64,000 bases of DNA from positions 1 to 64,000 of the forward strand of contig NZ_JBHZSP010000013.1 of the NCBI RefSeq assembly GCF_043643765.1. The letters run 5' to 3'. The stretch's first letter is position 1, and each line of letters starts with the position of its first letter. Of this stretch, positions 55,749 through 62,789 are shown one piece after another. The stretch is from Marinomonas posidonica_A. GTDB lineage: Bacteria > Pseudomonadota > Gammaproteobacteria > Pseudomonadales > Marinomonadaceae. Below the pieces are notes generated by a model. That model ran no database searches. It was not told the DNA's origin and was given only the letters and a program-made list of their open reading frames with translations. Position numbers and translations under genes: made by a program.

Positions 55749-56894
55749 ATGTCTGACTTGTCTCCTACCCTAAATCTTGCCATAGATCTTATCTCACGTC
55801 CTTCCGTCACACCTGAAGATGCAGGCTGCCAAGAAGTGATGATCCAACGTCTCGAAAAGCTTGGTTTTAAGATCGAAAAAATGCCTTTTGGCGAAGTGAA
55901 AAATTTCTATGCAAAACGCGGAGACTCGGGACCAAACCTTTGTTTCGCTGGTCATACAGACGTCGTACCAACTGGTCCTGAAAGCGAATGGAAAGTTCCA
56001 CCTTTCCAACCAAAAATCATTGATGGCATGCTTTACGGACGTGGTGCCGCTGATATGAAAGGCAGCTTAGCCGCCATGGTCACAGCAGTGGAAAACTTTG
56101 TACAAGCTCACCCAAATCATCCGGGACAAATCTCCTTCCTCATTACCAGTGACGAAGAAGGTCCCTTTGTTGATGGCACCACACGAGTCGTCGATGCCTT
56201 GATGGAACGCAATGAAAAAGTCGATTGGTGTATTGTTGGCGAACCATCCAGCACGAAGCAACTTGGCGACATCATCAAAAATGGCCGTCGCGGTTCGTTT
56301 AGCGGTGACCTCACTGTCTATGGTAAACAAGGTCATGTTGCCTACCCGCATCTGGCCGTCAACCCAATTCATCTAGCTGCACCTGCTCTAGCGGAAATGG
56401 CTAATACCCATTGGGATAATGGCAATGACTTCTTTCCACCGACCAGCTTTCAAGTCTCTAATATCCAAGCCGGAACAGGTGCAACCAATGTTGTTCCAGG
56501 TACACTAAAGGCACAATTCAATTTCCGTTTTTCATCTGAACTGGATTTTGACACCTTAAAAGAACGCGTGTTAAGCATTCTTGAGCAACATCAATTGGAA
56601 TACCACATTGACTGGACTTATAACGGCCTTCCTTTCTTAACTAAGCCAGGGGAACTGGTTGATGCCATGGTTAAGGCAATAGAAGCGAACGTTGGCATCA
56701 CGCCAGAACTGTCCACTTCTGGAGGCACTTCAGATGGCCGCTTTATCGCTAAAATGGGCACTCAAGTTGTCGAACTTGGACCAATAAACGCCACCATTCA
56801 CCAGATCAACGAATGTGTAGACGCCAACAGTCTAGAACAGCTATCCAATGTTTATTCTGGTATTTTAGAAAACCTGTTTGTGAAGACAAAATAA
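55749..56894 (+). CDS. dapE: Succinyl-diaminopimelate desuccinylase
   Basis: DapE removes succinate from succinyl-diaminopimelate using zinc. The 381-residue M20 peptidase has LCFAGHTDVVPTGPESEWKV (first His and Asp), MLYGRGAADMKGSLAAMVTA and ITSDEEGPFVDGTTRV with the catalytic Glu pair, and the dimerisation domain in the middle. STSGGTSDGRFIAKMGTQVV and the late His complete the site. AAAGG lies six bases before the ATG. Length matches E. coli (375). Confidence 0.97.
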   Translation: MSDLSPTLNLAIDLISRPSVTPEDAGCQEVMIQRLEKLGFKIEKMPFGEVKNFYAKRGDSGPNLCFAGHTDVVPTGPESEWKVPPFQPKIIDGMLYGRGAADMKGSLAAMVTAVENFVQAHPNHPGQISFLITSDEEGPFVDGTTRVVDALMERNEKVDWCIVGEPSSTKQLGDIIKNGRRGSFSGDLTVYGKQGHVAYPHLAVNPIHLAAPALAEMANTHWDNGNDFFPPTSFQVSNIQAGTGATNVVPGTLKAQFNFRFSSELDFDTLKERVLSILEQHQLEYHIDWTYNGLPFLTKPGELVDAMVKAIEANVGITPELSTSGGTSDGRFIAKMGTQVVELGPINATIHQINECVDANSLEQLSNVYSGILENLFVKTK

Positions 56895-56904
56895 CGATTC
56901 AGCA

Positions 56905-57186
56905 ATGAGAGAAAAAATCCACCGATTAGCCATGAAGCTAGGCAACAGTCCAAAACTCGCCTTGATCAAAATGATTCAAGGCGGCTTGCTTTTTGTTTTT
57001 GGTGTTTTGGTGCTGATGGTATCTGACCGAGTATTAAGCGAATCACTCTCACAAGAAATCATTGCCCTATTTGGTTTGATCTTAGCAAGCTGCGGTGTGA
57101 TCTGGACAATGGCTGGTTATCTATCAATGAGCGTCTTAAGGATTTATCATATGCTACAAAAAAGGGATGAAGACGATGCAAACTGA
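56905..57186 (+). CDS. Small two-helix membrane protein, unknown
   Basis: This 93-residue product has two hydrophobic segments (LLFVFGVLVLMVSD, about 28-41, and IIALFGLILASCGVIWTMAG, about 52-71) with a basic N terminus and a charged C-terminal tail. I do not recognise a family. It begins ten bases after dapE and lacks a clear ribosome binding site, so translation may be coupled. The next gene begins inside its last codons. Confidence 0.65.
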   Translation: MREKIHRLAMKLGNSPKLALIKMIQGGLLFVFGVLVLMVSDRVLSESLSQEIIALFGLILASCGVIWTMAGYLSMSVLRIYHMLQKRDEDDAN

Positions 57187-57550
57187 CATCGAAATTTACC
57201 TACTATCCTGTCCAACTGATAAAATCATCAATTGGCTAGAAGGCGAGTTCAACGTCATTGAGAAAACGCAGCCTACAGCGGTCTGCACTAAACTCACCTT
57301 CGAATATCAACAGACAGACATCAAGGTCACCATCTTAGAACAAGCTGCAGGAAAGCGCTTTACGTCGGTATGGTTTGACTCTGACAAAACCCCTTGGGAA
57401 GACGATATGGCTTGCGCTAGACAAGCCTTCTCCACCCTAAATTGTGAAGTCCGCTGCAATTATCAAGGATGGGAAGAAGCTGGCGAACAAGACCCTGACC
57501 AATGGTGGCGAATCAACCAACAGGGCGAAGGACCATTCATTTGGACGTAA
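57176..57550 (+). CDS. Conserved-looking soluble protein, unknown
   Basis: This 124-residue protein is not recognised. It starts MQTDIEIYLLSCPTDKIINW with the ATG at 57176, eight bases after GGGA; an ATG at 57167 has a poorer site. The C-terminal third is unusual in being Trp- and Gly-rich (QGWEEAGEQDPDQWWRINQQ, then GEGPFIWT). It has no signal peptide. It lies in the dapE-panD run and overlaps the preceding gene by 11 bases, so it is probably cotranscribed. The order of genes suggests an operon; function unknown. Confidence 0.7.
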   Translation: MQTDIEIYLLSCPTDKIINWLEGEFNVIEKTQPTAVCTKLTFEYQQTDIKVTILEQAAGKRFTSVWFDSDKTPWEDDMACARQAFSTLNCEVRCNYQGWEEAGEQDPDQWWRINQQGEGPFIWT

Positions 57551-57608
57551 TATCGCTGACACCCACAAGGTAAAAGCGCACCAAGAAAATAAGAGTAGAG
57601 AGACTGTA

Positions 57609-57989
57609 ATGCAAGTAACACTTTTGAAAGGCAAACTTCATATGGCCAGCGTTACCCAAGCTGAGCTTTGGTACGACGGTTCATGCGCAATCGACAAAGA
57701 CCTAGTTGAGTTAGCGGGTTTTCGTGAATTTGAAAAAATTGATATTTACAATGTCGATAATGGCGAACGCTTTCATACTTACGTCATTTTAGCTGAAGCG
57801 GGTTCAGGCACCATTTCTATGAATGGCGCAGCGGCTCGTCGTGTACAAGTTGGTGATCGTGTCATCATCGCCGCTTACGGCCAGCTTGATGAAGCAGAAG
57901 CTGATCAATTTAAACCTAAGCTGGTTTATCTCAATAAAGATAACAGTGTTGAACGATCAACTAACACCATTCCAATGCAAAAAGATTAA
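57609..57989 (+). CDS. panD: Aspartate 1-decarboxylase
   Basis: PanD makes beta-alanine for pantothenate. The ATG at 57609 with GAGAG seven bases upstream gives 126 residues, exactly the E. coli length, beginning MQVTLLKGKLHMASVTQAEL. The self-cleavage site is Gly24-Ser25 in YDGSCAID, which forms the pyruvoyl cofactor, and the substrate-binding NGAAARRVQVGDRVIIAAYG follows. An upstream in-frame start would add a non-homologous extension. A terminator follows it. Confidence 0.96.
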   Translation: MQVTLLKGKLHMASVTQAELWYDGSCAIDKDLVELAGFREFEKIDIYNVDNGERFHTYVILAEAGSGTISMNGAAARRVQVGDRVIIAAYGQLDEAEADQFKPKLVYLNKDNSVERSTNTIPMQKD

Positions 57990-58021
57990 ACCTGCATTGT
58001 TAATGCGCTGAATCTGTAAAT

Positions 58022-58052
58022 AAAAAAATCCCAGCCAAAGGCTGGGATTTTT
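58022..58052. terminator. Bidirectional terminator panD/tpx
   Basis: ATCCCAGCC-AAA-GGCTGGGAT flanked by A and T tracts sits between two convergent genes. It is a strong intrinsic terminator for both. Confidence 0.93.
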
Positions 58053-58065
58053 ATGAACATCAAAA

Positions 58066-58560
58066 TTACAAAGACGCTAATGCGGCTTCATAGTTAGGCT
58101 CATCTGCCGTTTCTGCAACTTGCTCTGAATAAAGCACCTTGCCAGACTCATCCAATACAATAACAGAACGAGACAACAAACCAGTCAATGGACCATTAGC
58201 AAAAGCCAAGCCATAGTCCGTTCCAAAAGTAGAACGGAAGCTAGAGCCTGTATCCACATTATCAATGCCTTCAGCACCGCAGAAACGAGCAGCGGCAAAA
58301 GGCAGATCCGCAGACACACAAATCACATTAACCCCTTTTAGGGCTGCCGCTGATTCGTTGAACTTGCGAACCGATGTCGCACAAGTCGGCGTGTCGATAG
58401 ATGGAAAAATATTCAGTACTAATTTAGCCCCCTGGTAATCGGCTAGCGTTGTGACAGACAAGTCTGTTTTAACCAATTCAAAATCAGGAGCTTGAACCCC
58501 AACAGCAGGTAAAGTACCGACTGTATCAAAAGGGTTTCCTTTCAATGTTACCTGAGCCAT
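58066..58560 (-). CDS. tpx: Thiol peroxidase
   Basis: Tpx reduces hydroperoxides with thioredoxin. The 164-residue protein has the peroxidatic Cys in NIFPSIDTPTCATSVRKFNE and the resolving Cys in DLPFAAARFCGAEGIDNV, the atypical two-Cys arrangement of Tpx. The family start VTLKGNPFDTVGTLPAVGVQ is present. AGAGG precedes the ATG. Length matches E. coli (168). It lies downstream of the cold-shock-domain gene in the same direction. Confidence 0.96.
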   Translation of the reverse strand: MAQVTLKGNPFDTVGTLPAVGVQAPDFELVKTDLSVTTLADYQGAKLVLNIFPSIDTPTCATSVRKFNESAAALKGVNVICVSADLPFAAARFCGAEGIDNVDTGSSFRSTFGTDYGLAFANGPLTGLLSRSVIVLDESGKVLYSEQVAETADEPNYEAALASL

Positions 58561-58589
58561 ATTTGCCTCTTAAAATTCAATCGCGATCA

Positions 58590-59048
58590 TTAGCCGCGAA
58601 CAATGGATACGTTTTCAGCTTGCTTACCTTTCTCACCTTCTGTGACATAAAAGCGAACAAGTTGACCCTCAACTAGGAATCGACGACCACGGCCACGAAT
58701 CGCACGGTAATGAACAAACACATCGTCACCGTTTTCCATGGTTAGAAAACCAAAGCCCTTTGAAGAGTTAAACCACTTCACAGTGCCCTGCTCACGATCA
58801 TCATCGTCATCTTCATGACCAGCTGATCCAGACACTCGAATTTGACTTACCATAGTGCCAAGGTAAACCGATACTAAAACAAAACCAAAATACACTAGGT
58901 AGTTGGTGGCAATGTCTTCTTTTAAAACCCCTGCAATTAGTAATGGCACAATAAGTGCGATCACTAAGCTAACAATAAAAGCGCGCAATGAAAAAAAACC
59001 GGCACTAGACGTACCTTGACTCGAAAAATTATCTTGATGATCATTCAT
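58590..59048 (-). CDS. Membrane-anchored cold-shock-domain protein
   Basis: The first 75 residues of this 152-residue protein hold two membrane segments (about 22-42 and 49-68). An acidic linker (EDDDDDRE) follows, then a complete cold-shock domain from about residue 87: GTVKWFNSSKGFGFLTMENG with the RNP1 motif KGFGFL, and DVFVHYRAI with RNP2. The domain should bind single-stranded RNA or DNA on the cytoplasmic face if the N terminus is in the cytoplasm. Such fusions occur in some gammaproteobacteria, but the function is unknown. A long AT-rich upstream region precedes it. Confidence 0.85.
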   Translation of the reverse strand: MNDHQDNFSSQGTSSAGFFSLRAFIVSLVIALIVPLLIAGVLKEDIATNYLVYFGFVLVSVYLGTMVSQIRVSGSAGHEDDDDDREQGTVKWFNSSKGFGFLTMENGDDVFVHYRAIRGRGRRFLVEGQLVRFYVTEGEKGKQAENVSIVRG

Positions 59049-59333
59049 AACAATATATCTCTTATCTTATTAAATAGTATTGTGATGCGAAATTGGCCAA
59101 ATAAAGCCAGTTTCGTGTTAGTAAAAGTGAATAAATAGATATTTTTACCAAACTCTTTCTAAATGCCATGTGAAGCCAATAAAGATGAGAGTAAAATACC
59201 TGCATCCTATCAATAGGCAATTTTCACGCCATTCTTACTTTATAAATGACCGCAACATAAGTCATGTAATTTTTAGAGAATGACTGTAAAAATATGAGCT
59301 TAGCTTAATAAGATTAACACACTGAAGGCCTCT

Positions 59334-59546
59334 ATGAATACCTCACAACTCAATCTACGTATCGATGAATTAGAGATAAAAGTACAGTTTCAAGAAGACA
59401 CGATTGACAGTTTAAATCACGCACTGATTCAACAACAAAAAGACATGCTGATATTGCAAGAACAGTTAGGCTTGTTTGCAAAACAATTGGAAAGCTATCG
59501 ACAGCAGCAATCCATTAATGACAATGAAACACCACCACATTATTAA
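59334..59546 (+). CDS. slyX: SlyX family protein
   Basis: This 70-residue protein is the length of SlyX (E. coli 72) and consists of a coiled coil over residues 5-60 (LNLRIDELEIKVQFQEDTID, then QEQLGLFAKQLESYRQQQ), ending in PPHY as SlyX proteins do. GAAGG precedes the ATG. SlyX has no established function. It converges with rsmJ, with 15 bases between stops. Confidence 0.85.
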   Translation: MNTSQLNLRIDELEIKVQFQEDTIDSLNHALIQQQKDMLILQEQLGLFAKQLESYRQQQSINDNETPPHY

Positions 59547-59561
59547 TGACTATTTTTCGTG

Positions 59562-60350
59562 TTAGGAAAGATCGAGTGATTTCAGAACATACACATCGAA
59601 GCGGCCAGATTTACCATCTAATTGATAAGTCGGTTCCTCACCATTAAGGTATGGTGCGCCTTTTGGTCGTTTTACAACTACTCGATATTCCGCTCGCTGT
59701 TTCGCCTCGGTTAATAAGCGATCGGCATCTTCGTCTTTACCAATCAAATCACGAAAAAAAGCCATCTCTTTCTTAGCCGCCGCAGAGGATTTTTCAGTAT
59801 GTGGATACATGGGATCAAGATAAACCACATCGAATGTGGCCTCTTCATCCATCTCAGCGATATCTCCCACTTGTAACGTCATCTTGGCGGCAATCTCAGC
59901 CACCTCTGCGTGTATCGATGCGCGATACAACCCATCTTCTAACATCTGACGCACAAAGCCGACACGTTCGCACAAGCTAACGTCACAGCCCAAACAGGCC
60001 AATACAAAGGCGTCGCGCCCCAAACCAGCCGTTGCGTCTAAAACGGATAACTGATTGCGCTTATTTAACCCTACCGCCTTAGCGATATCTTGACCTTTCC
60101 CGCCACCAAAACGTCGCCTGTGATCGGCCGCTCCAGAAGTAAAATCAACAAAAACCGGCTTAGGCGCGCCTTTGCCTGTTTTCGCAATCGCCACTCCCTG
60201 AGTATTTTTCAATAACAGATAATCATACTCAGTCGCGAATTTAAGCTCTTTTTTCAGAAAAACATACGGCAATTGCAGCTGTTGTGATAAGGCTTTTACC
60301 TCATTAGCGAATGAGAATTCATTTGTCGAAACGGCAATAGAACTTGGCAT
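59562..60350 (-). CDS. rsmJ: 16S rRNA m2G1516 methyltransferase
   Basis: RsmJ (YhiQ) methylates G1516 of 16S rRNA. The 262-residue protein has VDFTSGAADHRRRFGGGKGQ, the SAM motif LDATAGLGRDAFVLACLGC and the catalytic-region VYLDPMYPHTEKSSAAAKKE with FRDLIG after. The N-terminal segment is diverse as in the family. Length is near E. coli (250). It lies downstream of uppP, after its terminator. Confidence 0.94.
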   Translation of the reverse strand: MPSSIAVSTNEFSFANEVKALSQQLQLPYVFLKKELKFATEYDYLLLKNTQGVAIAKTGKGAPKPVFVDFTSGAADHRRRFGGGKGQDIAKAVGLNKRNQLSVLDATAGLGRDAFVLACLGCDVSLCERVGFVRQMLEDGLYRASIHAEVAEIAAKMTLQVGDIAEMDEEATFDVVYLDPMYPHTEKSSAAAKKEMAFFRDLIGKDEDADRLLTEAKQRAEYRVVVKRPKGAPYLNGEEPTYQLDGKSGRFDVYVLKSLDLS

Positions 60351-60369
60351 AACCCCACCCTAATGAAAC

Positions 60370-60391
60370 AAAAAAACCTAATACAATTAGG
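60370..60391 (-). terminator. Terminator overlapping the uppP stop codon
   Basis: On the minus strand CCTAAT-TGT-ATTAGG is followed by TTTTTTT. The first stem arm contains the uppP TAA stop codon, so coding sequence and terminator share bases. Confidence 0.78.
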
Positions 60392-61187
60392 CGTAAACCA
60401 TAAATAAGAGAATCACACCCAAAACGAGGCGATAAATAAAGAATGGGAAAAAACCTATAGTATTTAACCATTTTAAAAACAGGTAAATACATAAATAGGC
60501 ACTGATGGCGGATAAAATCACACCCATGATAAGACTAGTCCAATCCACCACAATTGCCGAAGACACTAGCTCAATCAGTTTTAAACTGCCAGCTGCGGTA
60601 ATCAGAGGAATAGAAAGTAAAAATGAAAAACGTGCGGAGGTTTCACGAGTAAAACCCAGACTGCGGGCTGCCGTCATAGTAATACCGGATCGAGACGTTC
60701 CTGGAATCAAAGCCAAAGCCTGAGCCAAACCTATCGCCAGCACATTTTTGAAGGCAAAATCTTGCTGTGTTTTATGTGAATGCCCAAATCGGTCAGCGAG
60801 CCAGAGCAAGACACCAAAACCAATGGTGGTATAGGCTATCACCTCAATAGAGCGCAAGTGTGTGCTGATAAAATCATCAAACAAGAGACCCGCAACACAA
60901 GCCGGAATGGTCGCCAAGACAATCCACCAAGCCAGCTTGCTATCATTGCAACCACCTTTGCCAGAAACCGAGCCCATCCAAGCACAAAGAATCTTCCGTA
61001 AATCGGCTCGAAAATACCAGACGATGGCTGCTAAAGTACCAACGTGCACCGCCACGTCAAAGGCCAATCCTTGATCAGGCCAATTCAGCAGTTGAGCGGG
61101 AAGAATAAGATGAGCCGAACTGGAAATGGGCAGAAATTCCGTCAGGCCTTGAATCAAGGCCAGAAATACAATGTGGTACCACAACAT
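60387..61187 (-). CDS. uppP: Undecaprenyl-diphosphatase
   Basis: UppP (BacA) dephosphorylates the C55 carrier so it can be reused, and gives bacitracin resistance when abundant. The 266-residue membrane protein has the two signature segments LALIQGLTEFLPISSSAHL at the start and LIPGTSRSGITMTAARSLGF in the middle, holding the active-site Glu, Ser and Arg residues. Length equals E. coli (273). A terminator overlaps its stop codon. It sits one base after tsaB. Confidence 0.96.
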   Translation of the reverse strand: MLWYHIVFLALIQGLTEFLPISSSAHLILPAQLLNWPDQGLAFDVAVHVGTLAAIVWYFRADLRKILCAWMGSVSGKGGCNDSKLAWWIVLATIPACVAGLLFDDFISTHLRSIEVIAYTTIGFGVLLWLADRFGHSHKTQQDFAFKNVLAIGLAQALALIPGTSRSGITMTAARSLGFTRETSARFSFLLSIPLITAAGSLKLIELVSSAIVVDWTSLIMGVILSAISAYLCIYLFLKWLNTIGFFPFFIYRLVLGVILLFMVYA

Positions 61188-61188
61188 G

Positions 61189-61896
61189 TTAACGCTTTCC
61201 TATACGAGGCGCCTGTTTTTCCCAGGTGATTTCATCCCTTAAATAAGTTGGAATCGCGTCATACGCAGAAACCACTTCCCCTTTCGCCAATTTGATAGCC
61301 GCCAATTCAGCAATACAAGCCGCTCGTGGCGCTAAATCATCCAACACATGCGATGGCATGTCAGGCAATAAAGACGCTAGTCTCTCTTGATAGCACCAAC
61401 CTGAACCGACCCCGTTAAAAGCATGCTCAAATTCCGGCAGTTGATCCGGTTTTGATACGCTTTCTGGAAACAAACACTCAACTTGATGACCTTGAGCATT
61501 TTTATCAACTCGATAACCCGCTATGTACACTTCTCCCATGCGAGCATCCAGTGCCGCCAACCAATGTGCTTGGCTAGTTTTTTGAAAGCCTTCTAACGCC
61601 AAAGCCTCCAATGTCGACACAGGAACAACTGGTAAATCCGCACCAAAAGCAAGCCCTTGAACAACACCCGCACTAATACGGAGCCCAGTAAACGAACCAG
61701 GACCACGTCCAAATGCAATAGCGTCTAAATCGGACAAGGTAAGTTCAGCTTGTTGAAGAAGTTGATCCACCATAGGTAAGATCAAATCATTATGCAGACG
61801 CGGTGCCATGCGAAAATCTTCTAACACAACACCATCAATATTCAACGCCACAGAACATGCTGGCGTTGACGTATCTAATGCTAAAATGGCGGTCAT
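61189..61896 (-). CDS. tsaB: tRNA threonylcarbamoyladenosine biosynthesis protein TsaB
   Basis: TsaB (YeaZ) is the ASKHA-fold partner of TsaD and TsaE in making t6A37 of tRNAs. The 235-residue protein begins AILALDTSTPACSVALNIDG and has ALFF-like family motifs: DLDAIAFGRGPGSFTGLRIS and VVPVSTLEALALEGFQKT. Length is close to E. coli (231). It lies between adk and uppP, seven bases after adk and one base before uppP, so they form one unit. Confidence 0.95.
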   Translation of the reverse strand: MTAILALDTSTPACSVALNIDGVVLEDFRMAPRLHNDLILPMVDQLLQQAELTLSDLDAIAFGRGPGSFTGLRISAGVVQGLAFGADLPVVPVSTLEALALEGFQKTSQAHWLAALDARMGEVYIAGYRVDKNAQGHQVECLFPESVSKPDQLPEFEHAFNGVGSGWCYQERLASLLPDMPSHVLDDLAPRAACIAELAAIKLAKGEVVSAYDAIPTYLRDEITWEKQAPRIGKR

Positions 61897-61903
61897 TGAA
61901 ACA

Positions 61904-62560
61904 TTAAGCCTGTAACGCAGTTAATAGGTTTTGTTTAATCTCATTCAGATCACCAACACCGTTCACTTTAACGAATTTAGGCGCATTTACACCATCAACT
62001 TTCAACCAATCTTGGTAGTAGCCAATCAGTGGCGCCGTTTGCTCGTGATACACACCTAAACGCTTACGAACCGTTTCTTCAGTGTCATCAGCACGCTGAA
62101 TGAGCTCTTCACCAGTCACGTCGTCTTTACCTGCCACTTTTGGTGGATTGTAAACAAGGTGGTAACTACGCCCAGATGCTTCGTGCACGCGACGGCCACT
62201 CATGCGCTGAACAATTTCTTCATCGGCGACATCAATTTCGACAACGTAATCAATTTTCACACCAGCCTCTTTCAACGCATCGGCTTGTGGAATGGTACGT
62301 GGAAAACCATCAAACAAAGCGCCCTTAGCGCAATCATTTTGTGTTAAACGTTCTTTTACTAAACCAATGATAATGTCATCAGAAACAAGCTGACCCGCAT
62401 CCATAACGGCTTTTGCTTTTAAACCAAGTTCGCTTCCTGCTTTTACAGCGGCACGCAACATATCACCTGTCGAGATTTGTGGAATACCAAACTCTTCGGT
62501 AATAAACTGAGCCTGAGTTCCTTTACCTGCACCTGGCGCACCTAATAGAATTACTCGCAT
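61904..62560 (-). CDS. adk: Adenylate kinase
   Basis: Adk interconverts ATP, ADP and AMP. The ATG at 62560 with GGAG eight bases upstream gives 218 residues (E. coli 214) beginning MRVILLGAPGAGKGTQAQFI, the P-loop. The AMP site includes GIPQISTGDMLRAAVK and FDGFPRTIPQADAL; the LID includes GRRVHEASGRSYHLVYNPPK with no zinc Cys. An upstream in-frame start lacks a binding site. It heads adk-tsaB-uppP. Confidence 0.97.
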   Translation of the reverse strand: MRVILLGAPGAGKGTQAQFITEEFGIPQISTGDMLRAAVKAGSELGLKAKAVMDAGQLVSDDIIIGLVKERLTQNDCAKGALFDGFPRTIPQADALKEAGVKIDYVVEIDVADEEIVQRMSGRRVHEASGRSYHLVYNPPKVAGKDDVTGEELIQRADDTEETVRKRLGVYHEQTAPLIGYYQDWLKVDGVNAPKFVKVNGVGDLNEIKQNLLTALQA

Positions 62561-62789
62561 AATAAAGTCTCCAAAAGACAGCGTTAACTGAATTGCAAGA
62601 TTGGCTGACACAATAAGACTAAAACGCACCCATTTGGTCGCGATAAAAAGTGTACAGACAAACTATTTGCATATTAAAAAATTGAATGGCCGCCAAGCAT
62701 ACCCAAGCCGCCCTTCATTTTGCAAATTTACCTGCCTTTTTTTGTCATTTTCATACCCATAGTGAGTATTTTTTAACCTTTTTAATAAA

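Noticed and set aside
62660..62740. GGCCGCCAAG and CCAAGCCGCCC near the adk-ppc gap, suggesting a hairpin
   Set aside because: The two parts are permuted direct repeats rather than inverted, so they do not form a good stem.
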